Positions 26,866 to 35,565 of a stretch of DNA of 35,565 bases are shown piece by piece. The DNA is taken from NCBI GenBank assembly GCA_017881025.1, contig JADGRJ010000012.1, positions 1 to 35,565 of the forward strand, written 5' to 3'. Each line of letters opens with the position of its first letter. The stretch's first letter is position 1. The notes below the pieces were generated by a model. The model saw only the letters and a list, made by a program, of their open reading frames with translations, had not been told where the DNA came from and searched no databases. The translations under genes were made by a program, and so were the position numbers. The stretch comes from Rhizobacter sp. Lineage in GTDB: Bacteria > Pseudomonadota > Gammaproteobacteria > Burkholderiales > Burkholderiaceae_C.

Positions 26866-28029
26866 TCAGGCCGGGCGGAACGCGAAGACGCCGCCGCTGC
26901 GGGTGACGACGACGAGGACGCCGCCGACGCTCACGGGCGGCGTCGCGATCGCGCTGCCGTCGGTCGGCACACGCGCCTGCGACTCGCCCTTGGCGCGCGA
27001 GAACCAGTGCAGCGTTCCGTTCGAATCGCCGAAGACGACCGACTGGGCCACCGCCGCCGGCGCGCCAACGCCGCGGAACATCAGCGCCTCCGAGGTCCAG
27101 GCGACGTCTCCGGTGGCGGTGCGCCACGCGCTCAAGCGGTCCGACGCATCGGCGCCGAAGAGCAGCTCGCCGTCGCCGGCGATCGCGTCGGTGCCGCCGA
27201 CGGTCTTGGTCCAGGCGACGTTGCCGAGCTGCGCGTCGACGCAGCCGACCGCTGCCTGGAACGAGCGCGCGCAGAGCAGATCGCCGCTGCGGACGGCCGG
27301 ACCGATCAGGTCGGCGAGGCGCTCGACCTCGTTGGCGCCGCGCGGCGAGCCGAGCGGCACCTCCCAGCGCAGCGTCGACGCGACCGGGTCGATGCCGGCC
27401 ACGCGCGGCCCCTGGCCAACGACGAGCGTGTTCTTGAAGGCGGCGATGACTCCGGTCTGCGCCAGCGTCAGCGCGTCGCCGGGGCGCTGCACCTGCCAGA
27501 GCTTGATGCCGTCGCTGGCGTCGAAAGCCTGGACGGTGCGGTCGACGCCGAGGACGAAGATGCGGCCGCCGGCGACCAGCGGCGCGGTCGCGACGCGAAC
27601 GCCGACGCCCTTCTTCCACTTGACCAGGCCGCCTTCGAGGGCGACCAGGTCGCCGTCGCGCGTGACGACGGCGGCGATGCTGCCGTCGCTGCCGACGCCG
27701 GCCGAGATCTTGGCGCCGACGTTGGCGCGCCAGAGCGCGCGGCCGCTGTCGGCCTCGACAGCGAGGACGCTGCCGTCGCCAGCCGCCATCGTCAGCATGT
27801 TGCCGTTGACGGCGACGGTGAGCGGAAACGTGACCGCGCCGATGCTCTGGTTCCAGATCGGCCGGACCGTGATCGGCGCGACGATCGGCTCGAGCTCCTT
27901 GGGCTTCGGCTTGTCCGGGCCGAACATCGAATCGAACACCGAACAGCCGGCGAGCAGGCCGGCCGCGATCGCCGCGGCCAGCGCCAACGCCAGGCGCGCG
28001 CGCGCCCCCCGCCCTTGCCGCGACGCCAT
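26866..28029 (-). CDS. bamB: Outer membrane assembly lipoprotein BamB
   Basis: BamB is an eight-bladed beta-propeller lipoprotein that binds BamA POTRA domains. The 387 residues start with an Arg-rich n-region, a hydrophobic core and a lipobox LLAGC (Cys29). They then show repeated PQQ-propeller blades such as [17 protein letters not shown] and [11 protein letters not shown]. The ATG overlaps the yfgM stop by one base (TGATG), so the two are coupled. Its partner BamA is at 354-2693. Order yfgM-bamB-der is conserved. Confidence 0.95.
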   Translation of the reverse strand: MASRQGRGARARLALALAAAIAAGLLAGCSVFDSMFGPDKPKPKELEPIVAPITVRPIWNQSIGAVTFPLTVAVNGNMLTMAAGDGSVLAVEADSGRALWRANVGAKISAGVGSDGSIAAVVTRDGDLVALEGGLVKWKKGVGVRVATAPLVAGGRIFVLGVDRTVQAFDASDGIKLWQVQRPGDALTLAQTGVIAAFKNTLVVGQGPRVAGIDPVASTLRWEVPLGSPRGANEVERLADLIGPAVRSGDLLCARSFQAAVGCVDAQLGNVAWTKTVGGTDAIAGDGELLFGADASDRLSAWRTATGDVAWTSEALMFRGVGAPAAVAQSVVFGDSNGTLHWFSRAKGESQARVPTDGSAIATPPVSVGGVLVVVTRSGGVFAFRPA

Positions 28030-28709
28030 CACTTCGCCGCCTCGACGCCGCTCGCCGCGCCCGCCGCCGGCTGCACGCCGAGCAGGTTCAGCTTGGCCTC
28101 GACGATGCGGCGGTAGTCGAGCTTCGGATCCATCGCCGTCCACGCCTTCAGGTATGCGGCCTGCGCTTCGGCGCTCTTGCCCTCCGTCAGCAGGACGTCG
28201 CCACGCCGGTCGGCGGCGAGGGCCGCAAACTCCGGCCCGCCGTCGACGCCGTCGAGCTGCTTCAGCGCCTCTTCGTACTTCTTGGTGTCGAGCAGGAGGC
28301 CGGCGAGGCGCAGGCGCGCGATCGAGCGGTACTCGTTCTCGCCCGCCTTGTCGGCGACCCAGGCCAGGCTCGCGATCGAGGCGTCGTACTGGCCCTTCTC
28401 GGCGGCCACGCGCGCCGCGACCAGGCCGGCCTGCTGCGTGAAGGTTGCGCGCGGATAGCGCTCCTTCATGTCGGCGAAGATCCGCGTCGCCCGCTCGCTG
28501 TCGCCCTCCTGCGCGGCGCGGTCGAGCTCGTCGTAGAGCGAGCCAGCCTTGGCGCCCTGGTCGCGCTGGTAGAGGTTCCAGCCGTTCCAGGCCGCGTAGC
28601 CGCCGAGAACCAGGATGAGCACCCACGTGACGAGGTTGCCGTACTGCTTCCAGAACGCTTTCAGCTGATCGAGCTGTTCCTGCTCTTCGAGATCGAGGTG
28701 AGTGGCCAT
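28029..28709 (-). CDS. yfgM: YfgM-like TPR membrane protein (ancillary SecYEG translocon subunit)
   Basis: The 226-residue protein has an N-terminal cytosolic segment (EEQEQLDQLKAFWKQYG), one membrane helix (residues 24-42) and a periplasmic tetratricopeptide domain with repeated A/L/G patterns. In E. coli, YfgM works with PpiD at the Sec translocon and passes clients to periplasmic chaperones. A BAM-linked role fits its coupling to bamB. A modest AGAAG precedes the ATG, 24 bases after hisS. Confidence 0.9.
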   Translation of the reverse strand: MATHLDLEEQEQLDQLKAFWKQYGNLVTWVLILVLGGYAAWNGWNLYQRDQGAKAGSLYDELDRAAQEGDSERATRIFADMKERYPRATFTQQAGLVAARVAAEKGQYDASIASLAWVADKAGENEYRSIARLRLAGLLLDTKKYEEALKQLDGVDGGPEFAALAADRRGDVLLTEGKSAEAQAAYLKAWTAMDPKLDYRRIVEAKLNLLGVQPAAGAASGVEAAK

Positions 28710-28733
28710 TGGTCTTCTCAGGAGAACCCGAGA

Positions 28734-30044
28734 TTATGAAGCGCGAGTCGGCGCGCTCCGGAGGCGGGAGACGAGCCCGTGGATCGGCTCGAGCGCGACG
28801 GCGACTTGCGGCGTCGCAGGGTTTCGCAGATCCTTCAGGCCGGCTTCGCCGCGCGCCAGCTCGTCGGGACCGAAGATGATCGCGTGGCGAGCGCCGCTCG
28901 CGTCAGCCTTCTTGAACTGCGCCTTCATGCTGCCCTGCCCTTCGCCCGCAGCGGCGTGCATCTGGACCGACACGCCCGCTGCCCGCAGCGCCTCGCAAGT
29001 CACCGTCGCCACCGCCAGCGCCGCGGGGCCGGGAACGATTGCATAGACGTCGACGGCCGCATCCGGCATGGGCACGCCGACCGCCTCGAGCAGCAGCAGC
29101 ATGCGCTCGATGCCCATGCCCCAGCCGACCGCCGGCGTCCGCTTGCCGCCGAGCTGCTCGAAGAGGCCATCGTAGCGGCCGCCGCCGCAGACCGTTCCCT
29201 GCGCGCCGAGGCGATCGGTGACCCACTCGAAGACGGTGAGGTTGTAGTAGTCCAGGCCTCGGACCAGGCGCGGATTAACGCGGTAGTCGAGCCCGGCCGC
29301 ATCGAGCAGGCCACGCACGGCGGCGAAGTGGGCGAGCGAATCGGCGCCGAGGAACTCCATCAGCCGGGGCGCGCCTTCGCCGATCGCCTGCATCGCCGGG
29401 TTCTTGCTGTCGAGGACGCGCAGCGGATTGCTGTGCAGGCGCCGCCGCGAGTCTTCGTCGAGGGCGTCGGCGTGCTGCTCGAGGTAGGCGACCAGCGCGG
29501 CGCGGTGGGCGCTGCGCTCGTTCGCCTGGCCGAGGCTGTTGAGCTCGAGGCGAACGTCGCGTCCGATCGACAGGCCCAGGTCCTGGAGCAGCGCGCGGCA
29601 CATCAGGATCTGCTCGGCGTCCACGTCGGGCCCGGGGTGGCCGAGGGCTTCGATGTCGATCTGGTGGAACTGCCGGTAGCGGCCCTTCTGCGGCCGCTCA
29701 TGGCGGAACAAGACGACCTCGCTCCACAGGCGCAGCGGGCCGTTGTAGAGCGCGTTGTGCTCGATCATGGCGCGCACGATGCCGGCGGTCGCCTCCGGGC
29801 GCAGCGTCAGGCGATCGCCGTTCATCGCGTCCTCGAAGGAATACATCTCCTTCTCGACGATGTCGGTCACCTCGCCGAGGCCGCGCACGAACAGCGTCGT
29901 CGGCTCGACGACCGGCGTGCGCACGTTGACGTAGGCGTAGCGGCGCATCAGCGCGCGCACCTTGTCCTCGAACCACTCCCAGCGCGCCGATTCCGGCGGC
30001 AGGATGTCGTTCATTCCCTTGACGGCGCGCAGGCTCTCGCTCAT
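28734..30044 (-). CDS. hisS: Histidyl-tRNA synthetase
   Basis: This class II synthetase charges tRNA-His. The 436 residues show the N-terminal [14 protein letters not shown], motif 2 [16 protein letters not shown] (113-128), histidine-specific LVRGLDYY and GGGRYDGL, motif 3 [15 protein letters not shown], and the C-terminal anticodon-binding domain. It is clearly the functional enzyme, in contrast to the HisZ paralogue at 20100. The start follows the ispG stop by 34 bases and is bridged by a 13-codon mini-ORF; only a weak GAAG precedes it. Confidence 0.97.
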   Translation of the reverse strand: MSESLRAVKGMNDILPPESARWEWFEDKVRALMRRYAYVNVRTPVVEPTTLFVRGLGEVTDIVEKEMYSFEDAMNGDRLTLRPEATAGIVRAMIEHNALYNGPLRLWSEVVLFRHERPQKGRYRQFHQIDIEALGHPGPDVDAEQILMCRALLQDLGLSIGRDVRLELNSLGQANERSAHRAALVAYLEQHADALDEDSRRRLHSNPLRVLDSKNPAMQAIGEGAPRLMEFLGADSLAHFAAVRGLLDAAGLDYRVNPRLVRGLDYYNLTVFEWVTDRLGAQGTVCGGGRYDGLFEQLGGKRTPAVGWGMGIERMLLLLEAVGVPMPDAAVDVYAIVPGPAALAVATVTCEALRAAGVSVQMHAAAGEGQGSMKAQFKKADASGARHAIIFGPDELARGEAGLKDLRNPATPQVAVALEPIHGLVSRLRSAPTRAS

Positions 30045-30082
30045 ATGCGGCTTCGCGCTGTTCCGCTCGTGCCCGCCGTCAT
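30041..30082 (-). other. 13-codon mini-ORF bridging ispG and hisS
   Basis: ATG overlaps the ispG stop (GCATGA). Thirteen codons ([13 protein letters not shown]) follow, and the TGA overlaps the hisS ATG (ATATGA). It fills the intergenic gap exactly and contains no good ribosome site for hisS beyond a weak GAAG, so re-initiation from ispG is plausible. Translation is not shown. Confidence 0.35.
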
Positions 30083-31389
30083 GCGACGGTGGTCGAGCCG
30101 AATCGCTTCTCGATGTAGTTCTCGACCAGCGCGTGGAACTCGTTGGCGATGTTGTCGCCGCGCAGCGTCAGCGCCTTGACCCCGTCGATGAAGACCGGCG
30201 CCGCCGGCGCCTCCCCGGTTCCCGGAAGGCTGATGCCGATGTCGGCGTGCTTGCTCTCGCCCGGGCCGTTGACGATGCAGCCCATAACCGCGACCTTCAT
30301 CCTCTCGACGCCGGGATAGCGCGTCTTCCAGACCGGCATCTGGGCGCGCAGGTAGTCGTCGATCTGCTTGGCGAGCTCCTGGAAGGTCATGCTCGTCGTC
30401 CGGCCGCAGCCCGGGCACGCGGTGACGCTCGGGTTGAACGAGCGCAGGCCGAGCGACTGCAGAATTTCGAGGGCGACGACGACTTCCTGCGTGCGCGCTT
30501 CGCCCGGCTGCGGCGTCAGCGAGACGCGGATCGTGTCGCCGATTCCTTCCTGGAGCAGCACCGCTAGCGCCGCGGTCGACGCGACCGTCCCCTTGGTGCC
30601 CATTCCGGCCTCGGTCAGGCCGAGGTGGAGCGGGTAGTCGCAGCGCCGCGCGAGGGCGCGGTAGACGCTGATCAGATCCTGGACGCCCGACATCTTGCAC
30701 GACAGGATGATCTGCTCGGGCGCCAGGCCGATCTCCTCGGCGCGCCGCGCCGACCCGAGCGCCGACAGGATGATCGCCCGGTACATGATCTGCTGCGGCT
30801 CGTGCGGGTCGGGCTGGCGAGCGTTCTCGTCCATCAGCTCGGTGAGGAGCTCCTGGTCGAGGCTGCCCCAGTTGACGCCGATCCGCACCGCCTTGTCGTG
30901 TCGGGCTGCGATCTCGACCATCTGCGCGAACTGGCGGTCGTGCTTGTCGCCCTTGCCGACGTTGCCCGGGTTGATGCGGTACTTCGAGAGCGCTTCGGCG
31001 CACGCCGGAAAGTCGTTGAGCAGGCGATGGCCGTTGTAGTGGAAGTCGCCGATCAGCGGCACGTCGATGCCCATGCGGTCGAGCTGCTCGCGGATGTAGG
31101 GCACCGCGGCCGCCGCTTCCGGCGTGTTGACCGTGATGCGAACGAGCTCCGAGCCGGCGATCGCCAGCTCCTTGACCTGGATCGCGGTGCCGACCGCATC
31201 GACGGTGTCGGTGTTGGTCATCGCCTGGACGCGCACCGGCGCGTCGCCGCCGATCGTGACGACGCGCGCACCCCAGCGGACGCTCGCCTGGCGCGATCGG
31301 CGCGGCGCCGGTTGCGCCGGTGCGATGAACGCGTCGGCGGCCGAAGACATGTCGTTGCGCATCGATCGGATCTCGCTGACGGCGCTCAT
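30079..31389 (-). CDS. ispG: 4-hydroxy-3-methylbut-2-enyl diphosphate synthase (IspG/GcpE)
   Basis: IspG is the penultimate MEP-pathway enzyme, a [4Fe-4S] protein converting MEcPP to HMBPP. The 436 residues contain the TIM-barrel part ([30 protein letters not shown]). The cluster ligands are Cys325 and Cys328 (CPGCGRT), Cys371 (GCIVNGPGE) and Glu378. The first 35 residues (Met/Ala/Pro/Arg-rich) are an extension; later Met codons at 10 or 14 could be the start. It begins two bases after the rodZ stop. It shares its pathway with dxr at 4154. Confidence 0.96.
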   Translation of the reverse strand: MSAVSEIRSMRNDMSSAADAFIAPAQPAPRRSRQASVRWGARVVTIGGDAPVRVQAMTNTDTVDAVGTAIQVKELAIAGSELVRITVNTPEAAAAVPYIREQLDRMGIDVPLIGDFHYNGHRLLNDFPACAEALSKYRINPGNVGKGDKHDRQFAQMVEIAARHDKAVRIGVNWGSLDQELLTELMDENARQPDPHEPQQIMYRAIILSALGSARRAEEIGLAPEQIILSCKMSGVQDLISVYRALARRCDYPLHLGLTEAGMGTKGTVASTAALAVLLQEGIGDTIRVSLTPQPGEARTQEVVVALEILQSLGLRSFNPSVTACPGCGRTTSMTFQELAKQIDDYLRAQMPVWKTRYPGVERMKVAVMGCIVNGPGESKHADIGISLPGTGEAPAAPVFIDGVKALTLRGDNIANEFHALVENYIEKRFGSTTVA

Positions 31390-31391
31390 GG

Positions 31392-32288
31392 CTACTTCAG
31401 CTCGACGCTGGCGACGTTATCGCGCGTCGCGACGAGCTCGACCGGCTGACCGCGAAAGCTGAGCTGGGTTCCCGAGGCGTTGCCGATGCGCACGCGAAAC
31501 GGCGCCGCGCCGTCGATGCCGAGCGCCTCGCCCGGCTGGACCAGGCGCGCGAGCAAGGCGCGGCCGCGCCCATCGGTGACCTCTATCCACGACGGCGCCG
31601 ACGTACGCAGCTGGATCGCGCCGTCGGGCGACGCGGTGCCGTCGCCGGCGGGGACGTTCGCATCGCCGACGGCGGCGCTCGCCGTCGAAGGTGCCGGCGG
31701 CACCGGCAGCGACGTCGCGTCCTGGAGCGGCGGCGCGACGAGCGACGGCGACGGCGACAACGGCGGCGCGACCTGCGTCGTCGCCGCGCTGGCCGCGCCG
31801 CGGCTCGCACCGGCCGGCGCCGCGGCCTGGCTGCGCCAGCCGATCATGCCGAGCCAGCCGGCCGGCAGGAAGTACATGACCGCGGCGGCGATGAGGATGA
31901 GCATGGTCAGCCAGAAGACCCAGCCGAAGGCGAACGACGAGCCGTCGCGCTGGACGAGCGCGCCCGGGCGCTCGCGAAACGGCGCGTTCAGGCCCTCGCC
32001 GACCTGCTCGAGGCGATGGCCGGCGGGCGGCGGCAGCAGGCGCAGCACCGCGTCCGAGTCGATCTTGAGGGCGCGGCAGACGGTCAGCGCCAGCGCCCGC
32101 GCGAAGGTCGCGTCGGGGAGCGCGTCGAAGCGATCGGCCTCGAGCAGCTCGAGCTTCTTCTGCGTGACCTTGATCGACGCCGCGAGGGCGGCGATGTGCA
32201 GGCCCTGGCGCTCGCGCGCCTCGCGCAACAGGCGCCCCGCGCTCGGCGCCGCGACCGGGCCGGCCGCCGCGCCCGCCGCCTCACTCAT
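31392..32288 (-). CDS. rodZ: RodZ-like helix-turn-helix cytoskeletal membrane protein
   Basis: RodZ links MreB filaments to the wall-synthesis machinery. The 298-residue protein has a cytosolic HTH_25 domain (about residues 18-86, [21 protein letters not shown]), one membrane helix (120-141), a long Ala/Pro/Ser/Thr linker and a periplasmic beta domain (DUF4115: [22 protein letters not shown]). The start ATG lies inside the end of pilF (8-base overlap, ATGAGTGA). Order pilF-rodZ-ispG is conserved in proteobacteria. Confidence 0.93.
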   Translation of the reverse strand: MSEAAGAAAGPVAAPSAGRLLREARERQGLHIAALAASIKVTQKKLELLEADRFDALPDATFARALALTVCRALKIDSDAVLRLLPPPAGHRLEQVGEGLNAPFRERPGALVQRDGSSFAFGWVFWLTMLILIAAAVMYFLPAGWLGMIGWRSQAAAPAGASRGAASAATTQVAPPLSPSPSLVAPPLQDATSLPVPPAPSTASAAVGDANVPAGDGTASPDGAIQLRTSAPSWIEVTDGRGRALLARLVQPGEALGIDGAAPFRVRIGNASGTQLSFRGQPVELVATRDNVASVELK

Positions 32289-33096
32289 CGAAGGCGCTCC
32301 GCGCGAAGGCACCGGCCTCGCGCGAATCGGGGAAGCGATTGCGCAGCTGGGCGCCGAACTCTGAGGCGCCCTGGCGGTTGCCGAGCTTGTTCTCGATGCG
32401 CGCGGCGAGCCACAGCGTCTGCGCGTTGGCGACGTCGGGCAGCGCATTGACGCGGCGCACGTAGAAGCGCGCGCGCTCGAATTCGCCGCGCCGATACAGC
32501 ACCTCCGAGAGATTGGTCGCGGTGAACGGGCTCGACGGGTCGAGCTCGTAGGCGCGCGCGAGCGACGCCTCGGCCTCGGCGAGCTGGCCGGCGTGCGCCT
32601 GGCACACGCCCTGGGCCAGCAGCGTCCGGGCGATGCCGCGGTACTGCGTGATCCCGAGCGCCTGGTTGAACATCGCGTTCGCCTCGCCGTAGCGCTGCTG
32701 CTGGCACAGGTACCAGCCGTAGTTGTGCATCGAGTCGGCGTCGCGCGCGTTGAGCTGCAGCGCCCGCTTGAAGCTTTCTTCGGCCAACGCGGTATCGCCG
32801 AGATTCGCGTAGATCAGCCCGCGCAGGTTGAAGGCATCGCCGTAGAGCGGATCGGCGGCGATCGCGAGCTTGACCTGGTCGAGCGCGGTCGTCATCTGGC
32901 CGCGGCTGAAATAGGCCGATGCGAGCTCCATTCGCGCCCGCGCCCGCTTCTGCGGCTCGGGCTCGTCGGAGGCCGTGATCCGGTCGCGCGTTTCGTTGGC
33001 GGGGACGACTCTCGTCGACACCTGTTGGCAGGCCGCGAGGAGCACGACCAGCCCGGCGGTGAGCATGACGATGCGCAGGCGCAGATTCGTCTTCAT
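32281..33096 (-). CDS. pilW: Type IV pilus biogenesis lipoprotein PilF/PilW
   Basis: This is the TPR pilotin that helps the PilQ secretin assemble. The 271 residues start with a lipoprotein signal ending in LLAACQQ (Cys23), then about six TPR units, e.g. [20 protein letters not shown] and [19 protein letters not shown]. The ATG overlaps the rlmN stop (ATGA) and the stop overlaps rodZ. No other pilus genes are in the window. The gene sits here in many proteobacteria, including ones where its partners are elsewhere. Confidence 0.92.
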   Translation of the reverse strand: MKTNLRLRIVMLTAGLVVLLAACQQVSTRVVPANETRDRITASDEPEPQKRARARMELASAYFSRGQMTTALDQVKLAIAADPLYGDAFNLRGLIYANLGDTALAEESFKRALQLNARDADSMHNYGWYLCQQQRYGEANAMFNQALGITQYRGIARTLLAQGVCQAHAGQLAEAEASLARAYELDPSSPFTATNLSEVLYRRGEFERARFYVRRVNALPDVANAQTLWLAARIENKLGNRQGASEFGAQLRNRFPDSREAGAFARSAFDE

Positions 33097-34271
33097 GGGC
33101 GACGTCCCGGGGCGACGCCTTCGACGGCGCGACGGCGCGACGCCGGCGCGGCGATGCGCACCGGGACTGCGCGCGCACGCCGCTCGGCGACGCGCGTCCT
33201 GTCCTGCACTTCGCCGGCGAGCTGGCCGCACGCCGCGGCGATGTCGTCGCCACGCGTCTTGCGAACGGTGGTGACGATGCCGCCCTCCTGGAGCACCGCT
33301 GCGAAGGCGGCGACGCGGGCCGCCGGCGAACGCTTCAGGCCCGACGCGGCGAAGGGGTTGAAGGGAATGAGGTTGACCTTGCACGGCAGGCCGGAACGCT
33401 CGGCGCTGCCGTCGCCGCGAAGCAGCGCGAGCAAGGCCTCGGCCTGCGCCGGCGAATCGTTGACGCCGTCGAGCATGCAGTACTCAATCGTGATGAAGTC
33501 GCGCGGCGCGCGCTCGAGGTAGCGCCGCGCCGAGGCGAGCAGCTCCGCGATCGGGTACTTGCGGTTGAGCGGAACGAGCTCGTCGCGCAGCGCATCGTCG
33601 GGGGCGTGCAGCGAGACCGCGAGCGCGACCGGGCAGTCGTCGCGCAGGCGATCGATCATCGGCACGACGCCCGACGTCGAGACGGTGACGCGACGGCGCG
33701 ACAAGCCGTAGCCGTGGTCGTCGAGCATCGTCCGCAGCGCCGGCAGCAGCGCGCCGTAGTTCTGCAGCGGCTCGCCCATTCCCATCATGACGACGTTCGT
33801 GATCGCGCGTTCACCTGCGGCCAGGCCGAGGCGCTTGCGCAGCTCGAACTCGGCGTGCCAGAGCTGGGCGACGATCTCGGCCGTCGTGAGGTTGCGGCTG
33901 AAGCCCTGGTGGCCGGTGGCGCAGAAGCGGCAGTTGACGGCGCAGCCGGCCTGCGACGAGATGCACAGCGTGCCGCGTCCGGTTTCGGGAATGAAGACGG
34001 TCTCGACGGCATCGCCGGCGCCGACGTCGAACAGCCACTTGACCGTGCCGTCCTGCGCCACCTGCTCGCTCGCGACGGCCAGGCCGACGACCTCGGCCGA
34101 CGCGATCAGCTTGTCGCGAAACGGCCTGGCCAGATCCGACATCGCCGCGAAGTCGCGCTCGCCGCGCTGGTGGATCCAGCGAAAGAGCTGGGTCGCGCGA
34201 AACGCCTTCTCGCCCTGCTGCTCGCACCAGTCGCCGAGCGCGCTGCGGTCGAACTGGAGGAGGTTGACCAT
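33093..34271 (-). CDS. rlmN: Dual-specificity 23S rRNA/tRNA adenine-C2 methyltransferase RlmN
   Basis: RlmN is a radical-SAM enzyme that methylates A2503 of 23S rRNA and A37 of some tRNAs. The 392 residues show the CxxxCxxC motif (Cys110, 114 and 117 in [12 protein letters not shown]), [17 protein letters not shown] and the C-terminal [15 protein letters not shown] with the methyl-carrying Cys. The C-terminus has a basic Arg/Ala extension. It follows ndk by 16 bases and overlaps pilF by four. Confidence 0.96.
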   Translation of the reverse strand: MVNLLQFDRSALGDWCEQQGEKAFRATQLFRWIHQRGERDFAAMSDLARPFRDKLIASAEVVGLAVASEQVAQDGTVKWLFDVGAGDAVETVFIPETGRGTLCISSQAGCAVNCRFCATGHQGFSRNLTTAEIVAQLWHAEFELRKRLGLAAGERAITNVVMMGMGEPLQNYGALLPALRTMLDDHGYGLSRRRVTVSTSGVVPMIDRLRDDCPVALAVSLHAPDDALRDELVPLNRKYPIAELLASARRYLERAPRDFITIEYCMLDGVNDSPAQAEALLALLRGDGSAERSGLPCKVNLIPFNPFAASGLKRSPAARVAAFAAVLQEGGIVTTVRKTRGDDIAAACGQLAGEVQDRTRVAERRARAVPVRIAAPASRRRAVEGVAPGRRP

Positions 34272-34287
34272 CCCGAAGCTCGCGGGC

Positions 34288-34713
34288 TCAGCGACTGTGG
34301 AGATTCATGCCGGCGAAGAAGAACGCGATCTCGATGGCCGCGGTCTCGGCCGCATCGGACCCGTGCACGGCGTTGGCGTCGATGCTCGCGGCGAAGTCGG
34401 CGCGGATGGTGCCGCGGTCGGCCTTCTTCGGATCGGTCGCGCCCATCAGCTCGCGGTTCTTGGCGATCGCACCCTCGCCTTCGAGCACCTGGATCATCAC
34501 CGGGCCGGAGATCATGAACGACACCAGGTCACCGAAGAACGCGCGCGCGCGGTGGACGGCGTAGAAGGCCTCGGCCTCGGCGCGCGAGAGCTGCGCCATC
34601 TTCGCGGCGATGACCTTCAGCCCCGCCGCTTCGAAGCGCGCGTAGATCTGGCCGATCACGTTCTTCGCGACAGCGTCGGGCTTGATGATCGAAAGGGTGC
34701 GTTCCAGCGCCAT
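34288..34713 (-). CDS. ndk: Nucleoside diphosphate kinase
   Basis: Ndk balances nucleoside triphosphates by phosphate transfer through a histidine. At 141 residues it has the exact family size. [13 protein letters not shown] is at the N-terminus and [16 protein letters not shown] carries the catalytic His. CGGAG lies eight bases before the ATG. The frame is open upstream into rluB, but without similarity. A TACAAT -10 upstream suggests its own promoter. Order ndk-rlmN-pilF-rodZ-ispG is conserved. Confidence 0.97.
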   Translation of the reverse strand: MALERTLSIIKPDAVAKNVIGQIYARFEAAGLKVIAAKMAQLSRAEAEAFYAVHRARAFFGDLVSFMISGPVMIQVLEGEGAIAKNRELMGATDPKKADRGTIRADFAASIDANAVHGSDAAETAAIEIAFFFAGMNLHSR

Positions 34714-34748
34714 AGCCTGTACTCCGGGATCCTTGGGCAAAGCCTTCG

Positions 34749-34754
34749 ATTGTA
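34749..34754 (-). promoter_or_regulatory. Possible -10 element of the ndk-rlmN operon
   Basis: TACAAT on the minus strand predicts a start near 34742 and a leader of about 28 nt to the ndk ATG. No convincing -35 is present at 16-18 bases. The 64-base gap also contains CCGGGATCC twice (34724 and 34760), of unknown meaning. Confidence 0.4.
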
Positions 34755-34777
34755 GAGGGCCGGGATCCGTAGGACCG

Positions 34778-34885
34778 TCAGCGGCCGCGGCGGCCGCCGC
34801 CGTAGCCACCACCGCCGCCGCCATAGCCGCCGCCTCCGCCGCCGCCGCCACCACCCCCGCCATAGCCGCCGCCGCCGCGGCCGCG
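34778..34885 (-). repeat. Gly/Tyr-rich low-complexity tail of the RluB-like protein
   Basis: About 35 codons are almost only Gly with three Tyr and flanking Arg (RGRGGGGYG... ending GGGRRGR). The DNA is a run of GGN codons mixed in the third base, so replication slippage and length variation between strains are likely. Gly/Arg/Tyr tails are common in RNA-binding proteins. Confidence 0.85.
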
Positions 34886-35565
34886 ATTCTTGCGATGGAA
34901 GGCGTCTGCGCCGATGTAGCCGACCGAGGTCTGCAGCGGATCGGGTTGCTTCGGATCGCCCTTAGGCCCGCTCGGCGCCCGCGGCGCGCTGCCGCCGGCG
35001 CCGAAGCCGCTGTTCGGGCCGATGCGCCGGCCCTGGACGAAGCGGTGGTCGAAGGTCTGCTGCAGCGGGTTCGGGATCCGGCTCGGATCGAAATCGTCCT
35101 CGTCGTCGCGATCTTCGCCGCCGTTCGGCGTGCGCTCCTGCGCCGGCGGCGCGTCGAAACGCGCCTCGTCGGGACGCCGCGCCTGCGGCCGCTGCCGGTC
35201 GTTCGGCCCGCGGTCGTTCTGCGGCCGATCGTTCTGCGGCCGATCGTTCTGCGGCCGATCGTTCTGCGGCCGGCCGTTGCGCGGGCCGCGATCGTCGCGT
35301 TGCTTGGCGCCGCCGTCGGCGCGCTCTTCGGTTCTCTCCGGCGCGTTGTTGTTGCCGCTGGCCAGGCGCCGGATCGCGCGCACGTCGTTCTCGTCGAGGT
35401 CGACCCAGACGCCGCGCTTCAACCCATGCGGCAGGACGACGGTGCCGTAGCGGATCCGGATCAGCCGGCTCACCGTCAGGCCGACCGCGTCGAAGAGGCG
35501 GCGCACCTCGCGGTTGCGCCCTTCGGTGATGACGACGCGATACCACTCGTTGAGGCCTTCGCCGC
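34778..35565 (-). CDS. rluB: 23S rRNA pseudouridine synthase RluB-like (partial, cut by right edge)
   Basis: Only the C-terminal part is visible, about 262 residues. It starts in the catalytic fold's last strands ([22 protein letters not shown], then LIRIRYG), typical of the RsuA/RluB/RluE/RluF family. A long tail, not needed for catalysis, follows. It is a polar/basic stretch with RPQND repeats, an acidic patch ([10 protein letters not shown]), and a Gly-rich end with Tyr spaced 6-13 residues apart (34778-34885), closing GRRGR. Such tails could bind RNA (inference). The catalytic Asp lies outside the window, so RluB versus another member rests on general resemblance and tail length. Confidence 0.85.
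   Translation of the reverse strand, partial: GEGLNEWYRVVITEGRNREVRRLFDAVGLTVSRLIRIRYGTVVLPHGLKRGVWVDLDENDVRAIRRLASGNNNAPERTEERADGGAKQRDDRGPRNGRPQNDRPQNDRPQNDRPQNDRGPNDRQRPQARRPDEARFDAPPAQERTPNGGEDRDDEDDFDPSRIPNPLQQTFDHRFVQGRRIGPNSGFGAGGSAPRAPSGPKGDPKQPDPLQTSVGYIGADAFHRKNRGRGGGGYGGGGGGGGGGGGYGGGGGGYGGGRRGR
35206..35280 (-). repeat. 15-bp tandem repeat coding for RPQND pentapeptides
   Basis: Three perfect 15-bp copies (GCGGCCGATCGTTCT on the plus strand; 35221, 35236 and 35251) are flanked by one degraded copy on each side. In frame they code for RPQND four times within the tail of the RluB-like protein. The unit keeps the reading frame, so copy number can vary without a frameshift. Confidence 0.9.

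Noticed and set aside
35206-35280. Short regular repeats resembling a CRISPR array
   Set aside because: The unit is 15 bp with no spacers, in frame inside a coding tail.

Overview
The window is about 35.6 kb of very GC-rich bacterial chromosome, packed with housekeeping genes: 33 protein genes and one tRNA. Gene order and protein families point to a betaproteobacterium. Supporting signs are the rpsB-tsf-pyrH-frr-uppS-cdsA-dxr-rseP-bamA-skp cluster, hisZ next to purA, the long run rlmN-pilF-rodZ-ispG-hisS-yfgM-bamB-der-hfq-hflX-hflK-hflC, and HflC followed by a DUF2065 protein. I cannot name a genus. Nothing looks like a phage, transposon, CRISPR array or defence island.

Layout. Positions 1-10290 (minus strand) hold the translation/envelope operon. 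It starts from an extended -10 promoter at 10282-10290 and an approximately 180-nt structured leader, then reads rpsB, a hairpin with a T-run, tsf, pyrH, frr, uppS, cdsA, dxr, rseP, bamA and skp (cut by the window edge). Positions 10297-14626 (plus strand) form a small divergent accessory block: an amidase-signature hydrolase, a DadA-type D-amino-acid dehydrogenase and a fused NAD(P)HX epimerase/dehydratase. From 14657 to the right edge almost everything is on the minus strand. In transcription order from the right edge these are rluB (partial), ndk, rlmN, pilF/pilW, rodZ, ispG, hisS, yfgM, bamB, der, hfq, hflX, hflK, hflC, DUF2065, hisZ, purA, a phosphoribosyltransferase, rnr and an SDR dehydrogenase. 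One tRNA-Leu(CAG), with its own promoter and terminator, sits on the plus strand between the phosphoribosyltransferase and rnr.

How the genes work together. Two parts of the BAM outer-membrane machinery (bamA, bamB), the periplasmic chaperone Skp, the site-2 protease RseP and the lipid/peptidoglycan precursor enzymes (UppS, CdsA, Dxr, IspG) lie in the same runs as translation factors (S2, EF-Ts, RRF, HisRS, Der, RlmN, RluB). RNA-control proteins (Hfq, HflX, RNase R), the HflKC regulators of FtsH, and purine/histidine enzymes (PurA, a purine phosphoribosyltransferase, HisZ) complete the set.

Most unusual observations. (1) Several gene junctions are bridged exactly by tiny ORFs. The upstream stop overlaps the mini-ORF start, and the mini-ORF stop overlaps the next gene's start: dxr>27 codons>rseP, rseP>6>bamA, ispG>13>hisS, hflK>6>hflC and, on the other strand, dadA>27>nnrDE. 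At rseP/bamA the bridge was made by a perfect 17-bp tandem duplication. At dadA/nnrDE it is a hairpin-rich 80-bp unit bounded by an 8-bp direct repeat. (2) RNase R lacks the usual N-terminal helix-turn-helix region, and the tRNA-Leu gene occupies the place where it should lie. (3) Divergent -10 elements overlap between rpsB and the amidase gene, whose mRNA may be leaderless. (4) RluB carries a pentapeptide repeat and a nearly pure Gly/Tyr tail.
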